A stretch of DNA of 64,000 nucleotides from positions 2,307,501 to 2,371,500 of the forward strand of contig OZ014425.1 in assembly GCA_963965975.1 (NCBI GenBank), in the 5' to 3' direction. Numbering within the stretch: position 1 is the first letter of the stretch; each line of letters starts with the position of its first letter. The notes beneath the pieces were generated by a model. It had not been told where the DNA came from. It was given only the letters and a program-made list of their open reading frames with translations, and did not search any database. Positions 1-11,650 of this stretch are shown here, one piece after another. Origin of the DNA: Xestospongia bergquistia (lineage: Eukaryota > Porifera > Demospongiae > Haplosclerida > Petrosiidae). The position numbers and the translations under genes were made by a program.

Positions 1-2243
1 AGCAGACATTCCAAATCATCAATAACGACACCATTCAGCCTATTTGAGTATGTTTGCATGCCTTTTGCACAGACTATTCAATGTTTTATGGATCAAGTCC
101 TACGTGGCATTTCCAACACATATGTCTATATTGATGATATACTGATTGCTAGCAGTACTCCCGAAGAACACCTACGAGATTTGAAGTCTGTTTTCGAACA
201 TCTTGCTTCTCGTGGGATTGTCATTAATCGAAGCAAATGTATTTTTGTTGTTGACCAACTAGATTTCCTAGGACATCAGGTTACCTCTCAAGGTGTTGCC
301 CCACTTCCAGACAAAATTGCAGTCATTAATGATTTCCCTCAGCCTACATCTCCATGTCAGCTACGTCGGTTCGTTGGAATGGTCAATTTTTACCATCGTT
401 TCTTTCCCCATTGCAATGTACTGATGCAGGCCCTACATGACCTACTTAAGGCTACAAAACCAAAGTCCCATACTCTCACTTGGAATGATTATGCAATAGA
501 TGCCTTCAGAAATACCAAGAAAGCTTTGGCTGCTGCCTCCTTTCTATCCTACCCTGCCCTGATGTACCCACATGTCTTATAACCAATTCATCTGACACAG
601 CAGTAGGTGCTGTCCTGCAACAACACTTCAAAGGCTCATGGCATCCAATTTCCTTTTTCTCAAAAAAATGACTTCTACAGAAAAATGTTATAGCACTTTT
701 GACAGAGAGCTACTGGCTGTTTATTTAGCCATTAAACATTTCAGACATTTTCTAGAAGGCAGAGAATTCCATGTTTTCACTGATCACAAACCGTTGACCT
801 TTGCCTTGAATATTCGCTCCAATCGTCACTCACCTCGTCAAGCAAAGCAACTAGATTATATCTCACAGTTCACTTCCAATATACAACATATCCAGGGATC
901 TGATAATCCTGTAGCAGATGCACTCTCCCGCAACAAGATAAATGCTCTGTTGTCAGGACAATCCCCCTCAGTAGATTACGCTGCTATGGCCGAGACTCAG
1001 CCCACCAATCCCCAAATTCGAGCACTTCAATCGTCCACATAGTCCCTATTAGTAGTTGAAGCCATGCCACTCCCTAACTCATCCCAACCGCTTTACTGTG
1101 ATACCTCTACTGGCACACAACATCTGCTAGATTCAAAAGCACGGCGATGAGTTACATTTGATTCTATCCACCATTTTTCACACCCAGGGATACAAGCGAC
1201 CCAGAAGCTCATTACTACTCGCTACGTATGGCCTGGCATCAATTCCGATGTTTTGCCGTTGGACACGCTCTTGTGTCCAGTGCCAATGTGCAAAGATACA
1301 ACATTATATATGATCTCCATTACCATCCTTTCCCGCTCCCAAAGCTCGTTTCCAAATAGTTCATGTTGACCTGATTGGACAGCTGCCATCATCACGAGAT
1401 TTTTTTTACCGCCTCACCTGCATTGACCATTTCACCAGGTGGCCTGAAGCTATTCCCATCACAAATATTACCACAAAGACAGTGGTACAAGCATTTATCA
1501 ATGGATGGGTATCCCGGTTCGGTGTTCCCTCAACTATTGTTACAAACCGTGGCCATCGATTTGAATTCATTATGGAAAATCTAATGTCATTTCTCGGGTG
1601 CAAGTGGGCATGTACAACAGCTTACCACCAGCAATCAAATAGATTGGTGGAGCATTTCTATAGACAGCTGAAGTGTGCTTTGAAAGCACAAACCAATACA
1701 AACTCGTGGATGAATGTCCTTCCACTTGTTTTGCTGGGAATTCAAACTCCCCTAAAAGAGGACATTTCCTCTACAGCAGCTGAATTGGTGTATAGCACAA
1801 CTCTCTGCTTACCTGGAGAATACTTCACTCCTACAACTACTGAATCACTCCCAGATCCATCCAACTATGTCAGACAATTAAAAGCCCTTATGCAACATAT
1901 CTACTCATCACCACCTCAGCAACCCACTAATAATGACTGTAACATTCCGAAAGGCTTAGCCATTGCCACTCATGTCTTTGTCCGCCAAGACGTAGTACGT
2001 AAACCACTTCAGCCACCATATGATGGTCCATTTCTATTTTGTAAAAAGAATGGATAAACACTACACCATTGATATCAATGGTCGAAAAGATACAGTTTAC
2101 ATCGACCAGCTCAAGCCAGCACACCTTGATGAGAACCCTCCACCTACCACCCACGAGTCAACCACTCAACCTCCCACCCGTACAACTCACTCTGGACAAC
2201 GTATTCATTTTCCAAACTGTTTTACATCATTTGTGTCATAGAC
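1..2243 (+). pseudogene. Ty3/gypsy pol remnant: RT, RNase H, integrase (cut by the left window edge)
   Basis: The window opens inside a reverse transcriptase; the frame is already open from base 1. The RT catalytic box YIDD is at about 127-138, followed by palm and thumb segments to 582. RNase H follows after a frameshift near 580, with FTDHKPLTF near 776-800 and a DALSR-type linker near 915. The integrase zinc finger (His pair near 1160, Cys pair near 1275) is broken by frameshifts. The core resumes at 1364-2057: the first Asp lies in VDLIG, and the Glu is kept in LVEHF. The middle Asp, expected in a TDRG box, reads TNRG, so the catalytic triad is broken. A chromodomain-less C-terminal tail runs to about 2240. 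The whole is dead by stops, frameshifts and the lost Asp. Host role: none expected. Confidence 0.92.
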
Positions 2244-2256
2244 ACTGGAGGGGGAG

Positions 2257-2457
2257 TGATGTAGTGAGCTGTTAATCATTAATAACCTTATTATTATTCA
2301 TTACGTTATCATTTTCATTATTCATTATAATTTTAATTATGCTTCTGGAAGTATCCACATAAAAAGCACATGTTGTCATTATTATAAAAGCATATTATAA
2401 AAGCATCTACTTTATTCAGTCAGAAAGAAAAGTTCTCTTTAGAAATTACACTAAACA
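2257..2457 (+). repeat. 3' LTR of the left-edge gypsy element
   Basis: A purine run (2246-2256, TGGAGGGGGAG) ends just before TGATGTAGTGAG, the usual layout of a gypsy polypurine tract and LTR start. The LTR holds two TATAAAAG boxes near 2381-2403 and probably ends at ...ACTAAACA. The 5' LTR lies outside the window, so the ends are inferred from the TG...CA rule only. Confidence 0.6.
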
Positions 2458-2469
2458 ACTATTAAACAG

Positions 2470-3180
2470 TTGGAGCAGATAAAAACAGAAGAGGTATTTC
2501 ATAAGATTTATTTTGCTAAAGAAATACTGGATGATGATATTCAACCAACTAGGCCTAAAAGAATCAGAAGACTTCCTGAGTCTTTGGGTGATAGTATTGT
2601 TTATGAAGGTACTGGCAGTGACTTAACAAGCAATGTGGAAGATAATGCAATTGCAAAACAGCAATTCAAGGAAGTTATTGACAGGATCTTGGAAGAAATG
2701 AGAAGATTTGAGGTAAAAAATGTATCCATAATGAAGACTATTCAAGCACTTATACCTTTGGATAACAACTTCTTTGTTGCAAGTGACATTGAACCCCTTG
2801 CAACTCACTACTCCATAGATACGGAGAAGCTAGCTGAATTATTTATTGCTGCAAAAGTTGTTGTTCAAGATGGCATTGAGAAGTTAAGGGAAAGGAAGTC
2901 ATCAAGAAACACAATGATAACAGCAATGGCAATCATGAAATGGTAGAAGTAGAACAGTTTATACTAGGACTCACTGATTCTCTATCTTGTCTCCAAGGAT
3001 TTCAAGTTGGTTTTCCAATGACTGTAGAAGTTTTGAAAATAGCTATCACATTAGGCATTTCTTAATCAACTTGTGAAAGATCTTTCTCTTGTGTGAGAAG
3101 AGTTAAGACTTTCTCGAGGTCTACTATGTCCACAGACAGATTGAGTGTGTTGACAGTTTTTAGTACTGAAGAGAGTTAGC
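2470..3180 (+). pseudogene. hAT-family transposase, C-terminal part with dimerisation domain
   Basis: A 158-codon open stretch (2470-2943) is rich in charged helices. It runs into a typical hAT C-terminal dimerisation motif, STCERSFSCVRRVKTF at about 3066-3113, followed by a RSTMSTDRLSVL block. This motif (T-x-E-R-x-F-S, then R-x-x-K-T) is the signature of the hAT C-terminal dimerisation domain in the ZMYM1/TTF-zinc-finger group. A stop at 2944 and another at 3064 separate the pieces. The N-terminal zinc finger and most of the catalytic domain are missing. It starts about 13 bp after the gypsy LTR, so the LTR element may have cut it off. Confidence 0.75.
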
Positions 3181-3589
3181 TTGTTCTATAGACCTTGATG
3201 AAGTTTTGTCAATTTTTTCCTCCAAACATAATCGCAAAATAAGATTTTTTTAAAATTTAAATGTAACGGTTAATGAATAAGTTGGCTTGGTCCTACCTAT
3301 TTTATCATGCTGCCTATGCCTATGGTATAAGACCAACATAACCTATAATGAAGGATGAAAGAAGAAATACCATTGGATGAATTGTGATTCAAGCATAAAA
3401 AGTATGGTGTGAACTGTCTGTAAGAATGATACCAGTGCTTCCTAGAGGTCCATAGGTGACATGGCCTGTGGACAACTGGGTAAAGGCTAAATTCTGCTGA
3501 AAAAATGAGAAATCTGAATGGCATCTAGTAGCAGAGAGAATTGCACTGAATCAGTCAGCACAAGAGCACTGCTATGTGGTGAACATAAT

Positions 3590-5275
3590 TATAACAGCCA
3601 GTGAGGAAGAAAAGAAGAGTAACTATGAACTGATGAAGAAGCTCATCTGATCACTGTATTTCTTGGTCAAGCATTACAACCCCCACACCACCACACTTTG
3701 AAAGTATTATCACCTTGCAGATTGAGTATTAAGACATCAAATTGAAATCCCAGAAAGACACATGCCCTGGTATGTCACCTATGAGTTGTATATCACAGTT
3801 GTAGAACTTCTCACAAGCATTAGCAAGAGTCTGAACAGCATCCTCCTCTGTAGTTTCAAGGCCAACTCCTAATATTTGCTGAAGGCAGATGAGAAGCATA
3901 GATGTAGCATCTCAGGAACAGTTATCAGTGTGTGCACGCATTGCCTAAAGTAGAACAACCCAGTGGAACACTTTCTTGTGATCATCCAAGCTGATCAAAC
4001 TAGTTTACAGAGCTAGTGCTGGTTATGTTTGTAATATTATGAAATCCAGAGGCATCACTTTTGAGAACATACATGGGCTTTGCTTTGATGGTACTAACAC
4101 CATGTCACTGCACAGAAGTTGCGTTCAGACATGACTTAGATTGCATGCATAAAGTGCTTTTTACATACATTGCCACTGCAATCAGCTGCAAGTGGCTGCT
4201 TTAAATGCTGCAGAAGAACATACAGAGCTGAAGTGAATTTTGGGCACACAATTGACAATCAGGAAGGCATTTCACTATTCTCCCAAAAAGCAGCAAAACT
4301 TGTTGAAATCCAGAAGAAGCTTTAGTCTCCTGAAATTAAAAAATCAGAAGCCAAGTAACATTTGCTGGCTTGCTCTTGAGAGGGCTGTGCATGCCATACA
4401 ACGAAGTCTGCCAGCATTGGTAAACATGTTCGAAGAGATCTACAAATAAATAAGGTGCTGCATAAGCACATGAAATCACAACTCTATTAACCAAATACAA
4501 CACTCTTGCTTGCATCTACATACTCTCAGATATACTGCATATGGTGGAAAGTCTGCAAGGAAGTCTGCATGATAAAGACATTGACTTTGTTAATGAGTCT
4601 GAAATGGTTGAGAGCACTACCAAACAGCTGAATATCGTTCAAGGACCATTCCTTGGTGTTACCTGAAACTGAACAACTTGAAGGAAAAATATTATGTCAC
4701 AGATAACAAGAAGACTACATTTCTTTGAAAGGTGTATCATCCGTAACTGCAGAACATCATTGACCACATCAATGGAAGGATAAATTCCACTGATCTCATC
4801 TCTCCCATATCTGTCTTTAGAATGCCATCTTCTTAATAAGGAAGATCGATTGTCCGACTATAGCATGGAAAAGATAAGATGACTGAAAAATTTCTATAGT
4901 GTTGCACTAAGGGTTTGATTCATTGGAAACGAAGGCGTTTCACAACCAGACAGTCACACTGAGGAAACTGAGTCAGATTTCAAGCTGTTTCCGTGAGTTA
5001 CTTTTATGGAGTACAAAGCAGCAAGTCCTCTCAAGATTGATAGGCAATAATGACATTGCAGGTGTGTTTCCAAACCTGGCCAGCTACTGTTAAGTGTACC
5101 TTCAGTAGTATGAAGCTAATAAAAATGCTTTGCAGCAGGATGGGCAAAAATACACAGGAACATGCAATGCACATGCGCATCAAAGGCCCTGACCACCAAT
5201 CCAATAGTGGCAGATCATTGCAAAAGATCAAAATAGAAGAGATTAACTTTGTGAAACTTGTCCTGTATTGTTGAG
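3590..5275 (+). pseudogene. hAT-like transposase remnant, ZNF862/KIAA1586 type
   Basis: Translated in shifting frames, the region shows ordered blocks of one hAT transposase. FDGTNTMS (about 4084-4110) is the first catalytic Asp region. A Cys/His block follows near 4160-4200. Then comes AFHYSPKK...LERAVHAIQRSLPALVNMFEEIY (4267-4446), a block diagnostic of this family. YILSDILHMVESLQGSL is near 4515-4570. The dimerisation motif VKCTFSSMKLIK is at 5090-5128, then RMGKNTQEHAMHMRIKGPD. In this motif ERSFS has become CTFSS. Many stops and frameshifts are present. Family assignment is from remembered block order, not from a search. Bases 3181-3589 show nothing I can name. Confidence 0.75.
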
Positions 5276-5351
5276 TTGATAATTTTTAAAAGTTGTGTGT
5301 TCAGACTCTTGTAAAGACTACATATATATATACCTCTTGATTTAAATAACT

Positions 5352-6862
5352 TTGAAAAGGTGTACAGATTACAGTCAGTTTTACCTCTCAGATTGCATCA
5401 GAATCAATCTCAGAAGACCAAATATTCAAATTTTTTCCAGGAGCATGCTCCCAAACCCCCAAGCAGGTGTACCACTTGTTGGCAGTGATGAATTCTTAAG
5501 TGTAATGCAGGGTGCACAACCAAGTATTTCTCAACGCATGAACCAGGCCCTGGCTATTTTGATGTCAATTGTGGCAACAGTAATATTGTGTGGGAGACAA
5601 AATCTTGGCCTTCGAGGTCGTCAGGACAGCCTTACAAAAGTTGAAGGAGACAAATGTAGTATAACTAATCATGGAAACTTTTGGGCATTGATTAAGTTCA
5701 GAATAGATGCTGGGGATATGGTCTTAGTCATACACTTGGCTACTGCTGGAAAAAATGCCACATATACATCTGCCATTATACAAAATCAGTTGATTTCAGT
5801 TAGTGGTGACCATATTCATGGCAAAATACTCTTTAAGGTGATGAAAGCCCAATAGTTCACTGTGATTGCAGATGATATATCAAATAAAGAACAACTGAGT
5901 ATTTGGAGGGTATATGTGATGAGGGCTCAAGTGAGTGGTCTACAGATTCCCTTACTAATGCTAGAGGTCTGCTGTTGATCATTACAACAACTGACTTTGT
6001 TAGTGCTTTAGTTATCACCAATTCCTGTATTTCCTACCTGACAGCTCTGACTTCAAACTTACAAGCAGAAGCCAAGGATATAATAGAGGCTACAGCAGAG
6101 ATGGATACTTTACAAAGTGTCAGAGACAACATTGATACACACCATGATGAATGGTAAATATAATTGTACTACAATGCATTTGAGTATATTAATTTTGAAT
6201 TGTAGGTGTCATACAGTTGAAGAAATGTGTAACAGTGTGGGCATTGTAACATCTATGCCAAGGAAACTCATCATTCCAATATACCTGCAGAGACACCATC
6301 TGCATACTACTGTAGAAGCATCTCCATTCCACTTCTTTGTTGTCGGAGATGGATATGCGATTCACTACTCATCATCAAATAGCACTACGTAGCATGTGCC
6401 TTGTCCCCTCTACACTGATTACCATTGGCTTTGAAGACACTAAAGCTAAAGTCGCTGATTTAGTTGTAATGTACAAGGAAGACTTACCTCCACAAGGAAG
6501 CATTCAATTACAAAATGAGCTTCATTGCTGGTATGTGAAATGGAGAAAGCAACATGATACATTTGGACAAGCATGCCTACAACACCAACATCGGCCTTGC
6601 CCCATGCTACTACTATGTTTCCAAATATCAACATACTACTCCGTGTTTTGTGTACACTACCAGTTTCTTCCTGCTCATCAGAGCGTTCATTCACTGGTTT
6701 AAAGAGGATCATAACAGCATTGAGGTCTAACATGGGTAACCAAAGATAGACTGGGTTATCACTTTTACATCTTCACTATGATATTCCTGTAGACACCTCA
6801 GCAGTGATTGATGACTTTTCACGTCATTATCCACCATTGGTGGAGGAACATATTTTAGTTTA
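5352..6862 (+). pseudogene. hAT transposase remnant with DUF4371-type domain
   Basis: A 167-codon open stretch (5352-5852) contains QNLGLRGRQDS, then GNFWALIKFRIDAGD and ATYTSAIIQNQLI, the DUF4371 blocks found near the N-terminus of many hAT transposases. The frame breaks near 5850. FTVIADDISNKEQLS (about 5857-5900) carries the first catalytic Asp. SALVITNSCISYLTAL follows at about 6003-6045 and RDNIDTHHDEW at 6121-6153. The C-terminal dimerisation block CSSERSFTGLKRI is near 6667-6712, in another frame, then LRSNMGN. Order and spacing match a full-length transposase, so decay is by point lesions and small indels rather than large deletion. The last residues run to about 6860, touching the next element. 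Confidence 0.8.
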
Positions 6863-6930
6863 AGGGGGCTATACAAAATAATTATACTAATAAGCAAAAT
6901 CCAAAAAAATGTTATCAATATTATTAATTG

Positions 6931-9216
6931 TTACAGTATATATTGACCAAAAAATTGATTTCTTCTATTGTTTTTAACAACAAAGTCAATGGCTACTTTA
7001 AGTAATGAGAAATTATATGTGCGCTGTTGATGAGTATGCAAAAAAGTAGGTGATTGAGTCATTTTTGAGTCATCATGGAATGTAAGTATGTCTTCAAAAT
7101 GACGCAAACCTGAGAATGTCCTCTCGAAAGTTGCCAAGGTAAGTGGGATAGTGTAATATATACGTAAAAGTCTGTGTACTTCATTCAACATCGTCTTTGG
7201 AAATTCACAGGCATTGAATATTTCACAAATTGTAGTTAGTGATGTCACCTTATTCACAGTGAAACCACATTCTTTGTTGGCAGTTCGAATAACATCAGGT
7301 AACATTGATAACTGAACGCGAAGGCAGTCAACTTTTAAGTCTGCAGCACATATATCTGCCACAGATTGAGGAAACTCAACATTTGTGGCATTACAAGAAT
7401 TCACCAGAAGCCGTTCTATATCATGAAGAATTGTGAAAGAAGGCTGATGAAATCGTCTTCTTATCTCACTTATCAATAAGCCCAGTACCTCAAAATATTT
7501 ATGCCTGTACATATCTTTAGCTGAGTCCTATTGATGCTCTGCAGCACCATCATTGTACTGCTTTGGTAGCTTTATTTTTCTAGGCAGTGTAGGTTCTTCA
7601 GTGTAGGACTTGGCCTCTTCTAATACAGAATCATAGAATTTATCAAATACAGAATCACTTCTCTGTCTTTCCAAAAATGCTAGCACAGCATTAAAAGCTG
7701 ATGAGACTTCTTGGGCATTACGTCTTTGTATTGTAAAGTTGCTGAAAGTTGTTCTGAGGCTCCAAAAACAAGATGGGATAGTTTTAGTCCAAAATAAGCT
7801 TCAAATTTCTCCATGATCAATAACAAACCAGCTGCCTTCATTGATGTCTCGGATGATGATTCTGCTGCTATTTGAGAGATCTCTTCACAAACTACATTAT
7901 AGTTTATCAAAATTGCATCAATGGAGCCTGTTCGGACTGTCCATCTGGTAGTACATAATGGTTTTAAGCCTGGAGAACCAGGACTCAATTGATCTCTTAT
8001 ATGTCGGAAAGAGCCAAGCGTTTAGGAGAAGCACGTATAATGGCCTTCTGCTCTTGCTGTAGACGTGTTGTAACTCCGTAAGATGTCCTGCCATGTTTGC
8101 AGCCCCATCATAGGCTTGGCCCCGACATTGACTAATTTGAAGACAACGACGAATCAAAGCATCTTTAATTGTGCTTGTAATAGTTGCAGCATCTGTTTTT
8201 TCCACCTCACACAAAGCAATACATCCTCATTGATAATGTAATTAGTGTCCACCCAACGCAAGGAAATGGCCAGTTGTTCAGTGTGACTGATATCACTGGT
8301 CTCATCACTTATAATAGCAAACCACTCAGCTATACTGATTTAATCCAGAAGTCCTCGGAGGAGTTGGTGGGCCATCATCTCAATCAGCTCATTTATAATT
8401 TCGTGAGATAAATATTGACCTTCATCAATGAATGACTGAAGACCTTCAACATCTGTTTGTTGCAATTTCAAAAGTTGAAGAAGGTTACCTTCATCACCTT
8501 TGTGACCTCTTAGAGGTATTCCTTGTCGTGCTAAATACCTAATGGAAGACAGAAGCTTCAAGAGAATTTTTCTTCTTCTTTCTTGGTCAAGTCTCAGCTG
8601 ATTTGATAGTCTAGTAGCTACTGATGTTCTTTTGAGCATTTCAAGCTTCAAACAGGCCTCAAGGTGCAATTGGCATTGTTCATGTTCTTTGAAACGTTCT
8701 TTTGCTTTTTTCTAGTTTTCAAATCCACTGCTTATAAATGCTTCTTAGTAAAACATATTAATCCTCTTCTCACTGCTGTACAACAATAATAACAGTAAGC
8801 CTTATTCTGTGTTACACAATAAGTAAGCCATTTATGTTGACTGAACCATAACTCTTGAACATACGACATTGCTTTCCTTGCTTTTGTTTTGATTTGGCAA
8901 AATCAATATGAGGATGATAAGGCTGGGATAGATTATCATCACAACATTCTGATGAGCAATCACTAATAGCCTAAGAATTACAGGCACCACTTTCTGTAGA
9001 ACTAACTATTTTATCAACACAGATAACACCATTCTCAGTTTCATCACTTTCATGTGTTAGTTCATACCCAATTTCTGTATTATCTAAATCTGCTGCCGAG
9101 TCAGAGTCAGCATTCTCGATCATGGCTTCATTTAGATTATCAAGTTGTGAGGTTACTTGAGGTCCACTCTGTGTGAAAAACGAAGCAATACTGGAGTGTT
9201 TCAACATGTCGATCAA
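6931..9216 (-). pseudogene. hAT transposase remnant, ZMYM1/TTF-zinc-finger type
   Basis: Read on the minus strand from 9216, an acidic Asp/Ser-rich N-terminus (9216-8971) leads into a degraded TTF-type zinc finger near 8870-8700. The DUF4371 start is at 8669-8340 (RHGIPLRGHKGDEGNLLQLL-like). The next block at 8214-7918 has GQAYDGAANMAG with the catalytic Asp. PLCTTRWTVRTGSI follows near 7970-7925, a classic TRW box. The C-terminal domain is at 7512-6931 with IPLTLATFERTFSGLRHFEDIL. In the dimerisation motif TAERSFS reads LATFERTFS. At least four frame breaks separate the segments. A terminal inverted repeat is visible at its upstream (right) end. Confidence 0.85.
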
Positions 9217-9275
9217 AAATTGAATCCACAGGGTTAACTATTATTATTAATTAAAAAATGGTCCTTTAAATTTAA

Positions 9276-9314
9276 GGGGACTATATAGCCCCCGTAGCCC
9301 CTGTGATTCCGCTG
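9276..9314 (-). repeat. hAT terminal inverted repeat (right end of the 6931-9216 element)
   Basis: On the minus strand the sequence begins CAGCGGAATCACAGGGGCTA and continues into a G-rich run and GGGGGCTATATAG. A matching internal part, AAGGGGGCTATAC, lies at about 6862-6874 on the plus strand at the other end. The outer 20 bases of that left repeat are lost or diverged. Confidence 0.5.
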
Positions 9315-9430
9315 CCCATGTTATCCACGACGAATGAAATTAACCAATATTTTGGCAGACTAAAACTCTCAATATAATATTCTTATTTTAATAATTTGTG
9401 CATGAATAACATATGAAAATTACTATTTAG

Positions 9431-9475
9431 TCTGGGTTGGGCACCACCCTGGCTTGAATCCTGGATACACCACTG
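9431..9475 (-). repeat. orphan hAT-like terminal repeat
   Basis: On the minus strand this reads CAGTGGTGTATCCAGGATTC followed by CAAGCCAGGGTGGTGC. A CAG start with a WATCCAGG core is typical of hAT termini. No partner end was found nearby, so it is either a truncated element or the end of one whose other side has decayed. Confidence 0.4.
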
Positions 9476-9481
9476 GATCCT

Positions 9482-10406
9482 AGTTTGTATAACACCAAAT
9501 CAAGTGATTTTAAAATTAGTTGGAAAAAGGAGAATGCACAGACAGCAATTTCTAAACAACTAAACAGTACTGGTAAGCAAAGCAACAAAAACAACCATGG
9601 CACATACAACGTACTGTAGTTAATTTGACTAGGAAATGATGGAAAGCGCTAAGAGAGTGATATACTAAGAAGCGTAAGAAGTTAAAAAAGCCTACAGGTA
9701 CTGGTGCTGATGAAGTACATAAGAGTGAGAATTCTATCACTTATTGGACTTAGAAAGTTAGCACTTAGGAAGTGATGTGTGTGTATGAATAACATTTTAG
9801 TACAGTGACAAATGTACAAGTTACAGACAGTAGTAATATTGAAGAAACTGCCAGACCTAGTGATAGTGATGGCTTGACACCACAACAAAATGATCTGACA
9901 GAAGTAGAGGAATCAAGTTTGTTTGATGCTCACGTTGAAAAAGTTCCATTACAAGCAGGGAGAGGTTGGAGGTTGGTACACATATCAGTATTAATCTCAT
10001 TCTTTCAATCTTATAAGAATCTAGTAGTCAATTCATATGAAACACCAGTAAGAACCAAAAAAAGACGAAGCATTAAGGCAGATTCCATAGAAATCGAAAT
10101 ATTAAACAGAGTAGAGTACCACGATCAGACCACAATACCAGTGATGATGATGACTTCTCTTATGGTAGAATGATGTCAATGACTTCAAAAAGGTTCCACG
10201 CACAACAAAAAGCCCAAGAAAAAATAAAAATCCAACAGTTACTGTATGAAATAGAATTTTCACCTAGATATACCCAAGAAGTGTCATACAACCATGAATC
10301 ATTACCTCATACACTTGAGACATCCTATACCCATGTCCCATATAATTATAGATGCAGTTATTATCAAAGTGGAGGACATGGATCTGATGACATTGTTGTT
10401 AATTAG
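9482..10406 (+). pseudogene. SANT/MADF-like DNA-binding protein of a Harbinger element
   Basis: Autonomous PIF/Harbinger elements carry two genes, a transposase and a SANT/Myb/MADF-like protein. Here a plus-strand coding region converges on the minus-strand transposase that starts 40 bp further on. An N-terminal block SSDFKISWKKENAQTAISKQL (about 9495-9560) is followed in shifted frames by a WKALREYTKKRKKLKKPTGTG-like stretch near 9630-9705. PTGTG is the usual end of this domain. Acidic Ser-rich sequence follows (9805-10170) and a Glu/Gln helix (10170-10250). Frameshifts near 9600-9680 and a frame change at about 10170 break it. Identification rests on the PTGTG block and the position next to the transposase. 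Confidence 0.6.
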
Positions 10407-10445
10407 TTGTTTGTTTTCGTTAATAATTTTAAAGTTTAATGAATA

Positions 10446-11650
10446 TCATTCAAGTTGAATGAATGTAATTTTGCTGCCAAGATAATGCACCATCAGTAGA
10501 ATTGAAATAGTCCATTCAGTTATCATGCAACTCTTTTGCTGACCTTGCATACCAATTGCACTAACTTGACCAACTGAATGAAGTGGATTGTTATCTTCAG
10601 TTCTCCAATCACCAGGTATAATGTTTACATACCTATCTTCATGGTCAACATAACCAGGTGGGCAGTAGTGTCTAGCTGAAGGAGGGCAGTGCATTTCCGA
10701 GATTTTCAAGTAATTGTCGAGAACACAAGCTACCTGTGTTACCTTTGCGACCTTCTCTGGATTAGCAATGATAAGATTCTGAAATATTCTGAATTTAGTA
10801 TCCAAAATACCAAAGGTATTTTCTATTACCCTTCTTGCCCTTGAAAGGCGGTAATTAAAAATCCTTTTGTTGTCAGGCAAGTATGTCCCTGGATAAGGCC
10901 TTAACAAATACGTCTTCAGTGGAAATGCTGCATCACCAACAAAGAAGTATGGTGCTGGAGATGTTTGGCTTGGTATAATGTCAGCGGCAGGTAAAGACAA
11001 TAATTGACTTCCATTGCTATGCCAAACGTTGAATTACTAAACACACCACCATCACTCTTGTCTCTCATAACCCCCTATGTCAACAATTGTGAAACAGTAA
11101 TTGTAATCACAGACAGCCAGTAACACAATACCTTGGTAATTAAAATACTGAGAACCACAGTTTGCTGGTGCCTGCATCAAGATATGTTTTCCATCAATGG
11201 CCCCTACACAATGAGGAAAATTCCATATGTTCTCAAACCCATCAGCTATTTTCTTCCATTATTCACTATTTTGAGGTGAACATAAAATTTCTGGTGATAG
11301 AACTTCCCATATTTCTTTACAAGTATCATCAATAATATTGTGGAGTGGCCCGATCTGTAACTGAATGATATTGTTTGCATTGAGTCACAAGTTACTAAAT
11401 AGCACAATGTTACGACAAGTCTTTCCCCAGGTGATATTGGCCTTCTCATTCTAGTTACCTTTCTGGTTATTACTGGTCCAATGTAAGACAATAATTCATC
11501 AAACGTCTTCAGAGACATATGAAAATATTTATAAAAACTGGTGTGGTCAACCAATCTCATTTCTTGTATTAAAGCATGATATTCCCCCAATGCAGTCTTG
11601 GATTGAAAAATCTTTCTCACCCAGTGTGATCTCCTTCTTTTAAGTCACAA
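10446..11650 (-). pseudogene. PIF/Harbinger DDE transposase (DDE_Tnp_4 type)
   Basis: On the minus strand, the N-terminal region from about 11640 to 11246 contains [27 protein letters not shown] and RRPISPGERLVVTLCYL, the family's helical pre-domain. The catalytic core follows. GAIDGKH near 11205-11185 supplies the first Asp, FVGDAAFPL (about 10945-10920) the second, and RVIENTFGIL (about 10830-10800) the Glu. The DDE triad is therefore all present. A frame break near 11250 and stops near 11040-11030 split it, so the protein is dead. The end at about 10446 lies 40 bp from the convergent SANT-like gene. A second, shorter copy of the N-terminal region is at 56157-56405. Confidence 0.9.

Noticed and set aside
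6834-6856. CATTGGTGGAGGAACA as the left outer terminal repeat of the minus-strand hAT
   Set aside because: It is better explained as the last codons of the preceding plus-strand hAT; similarity to CAGTGGCGGA is weak.
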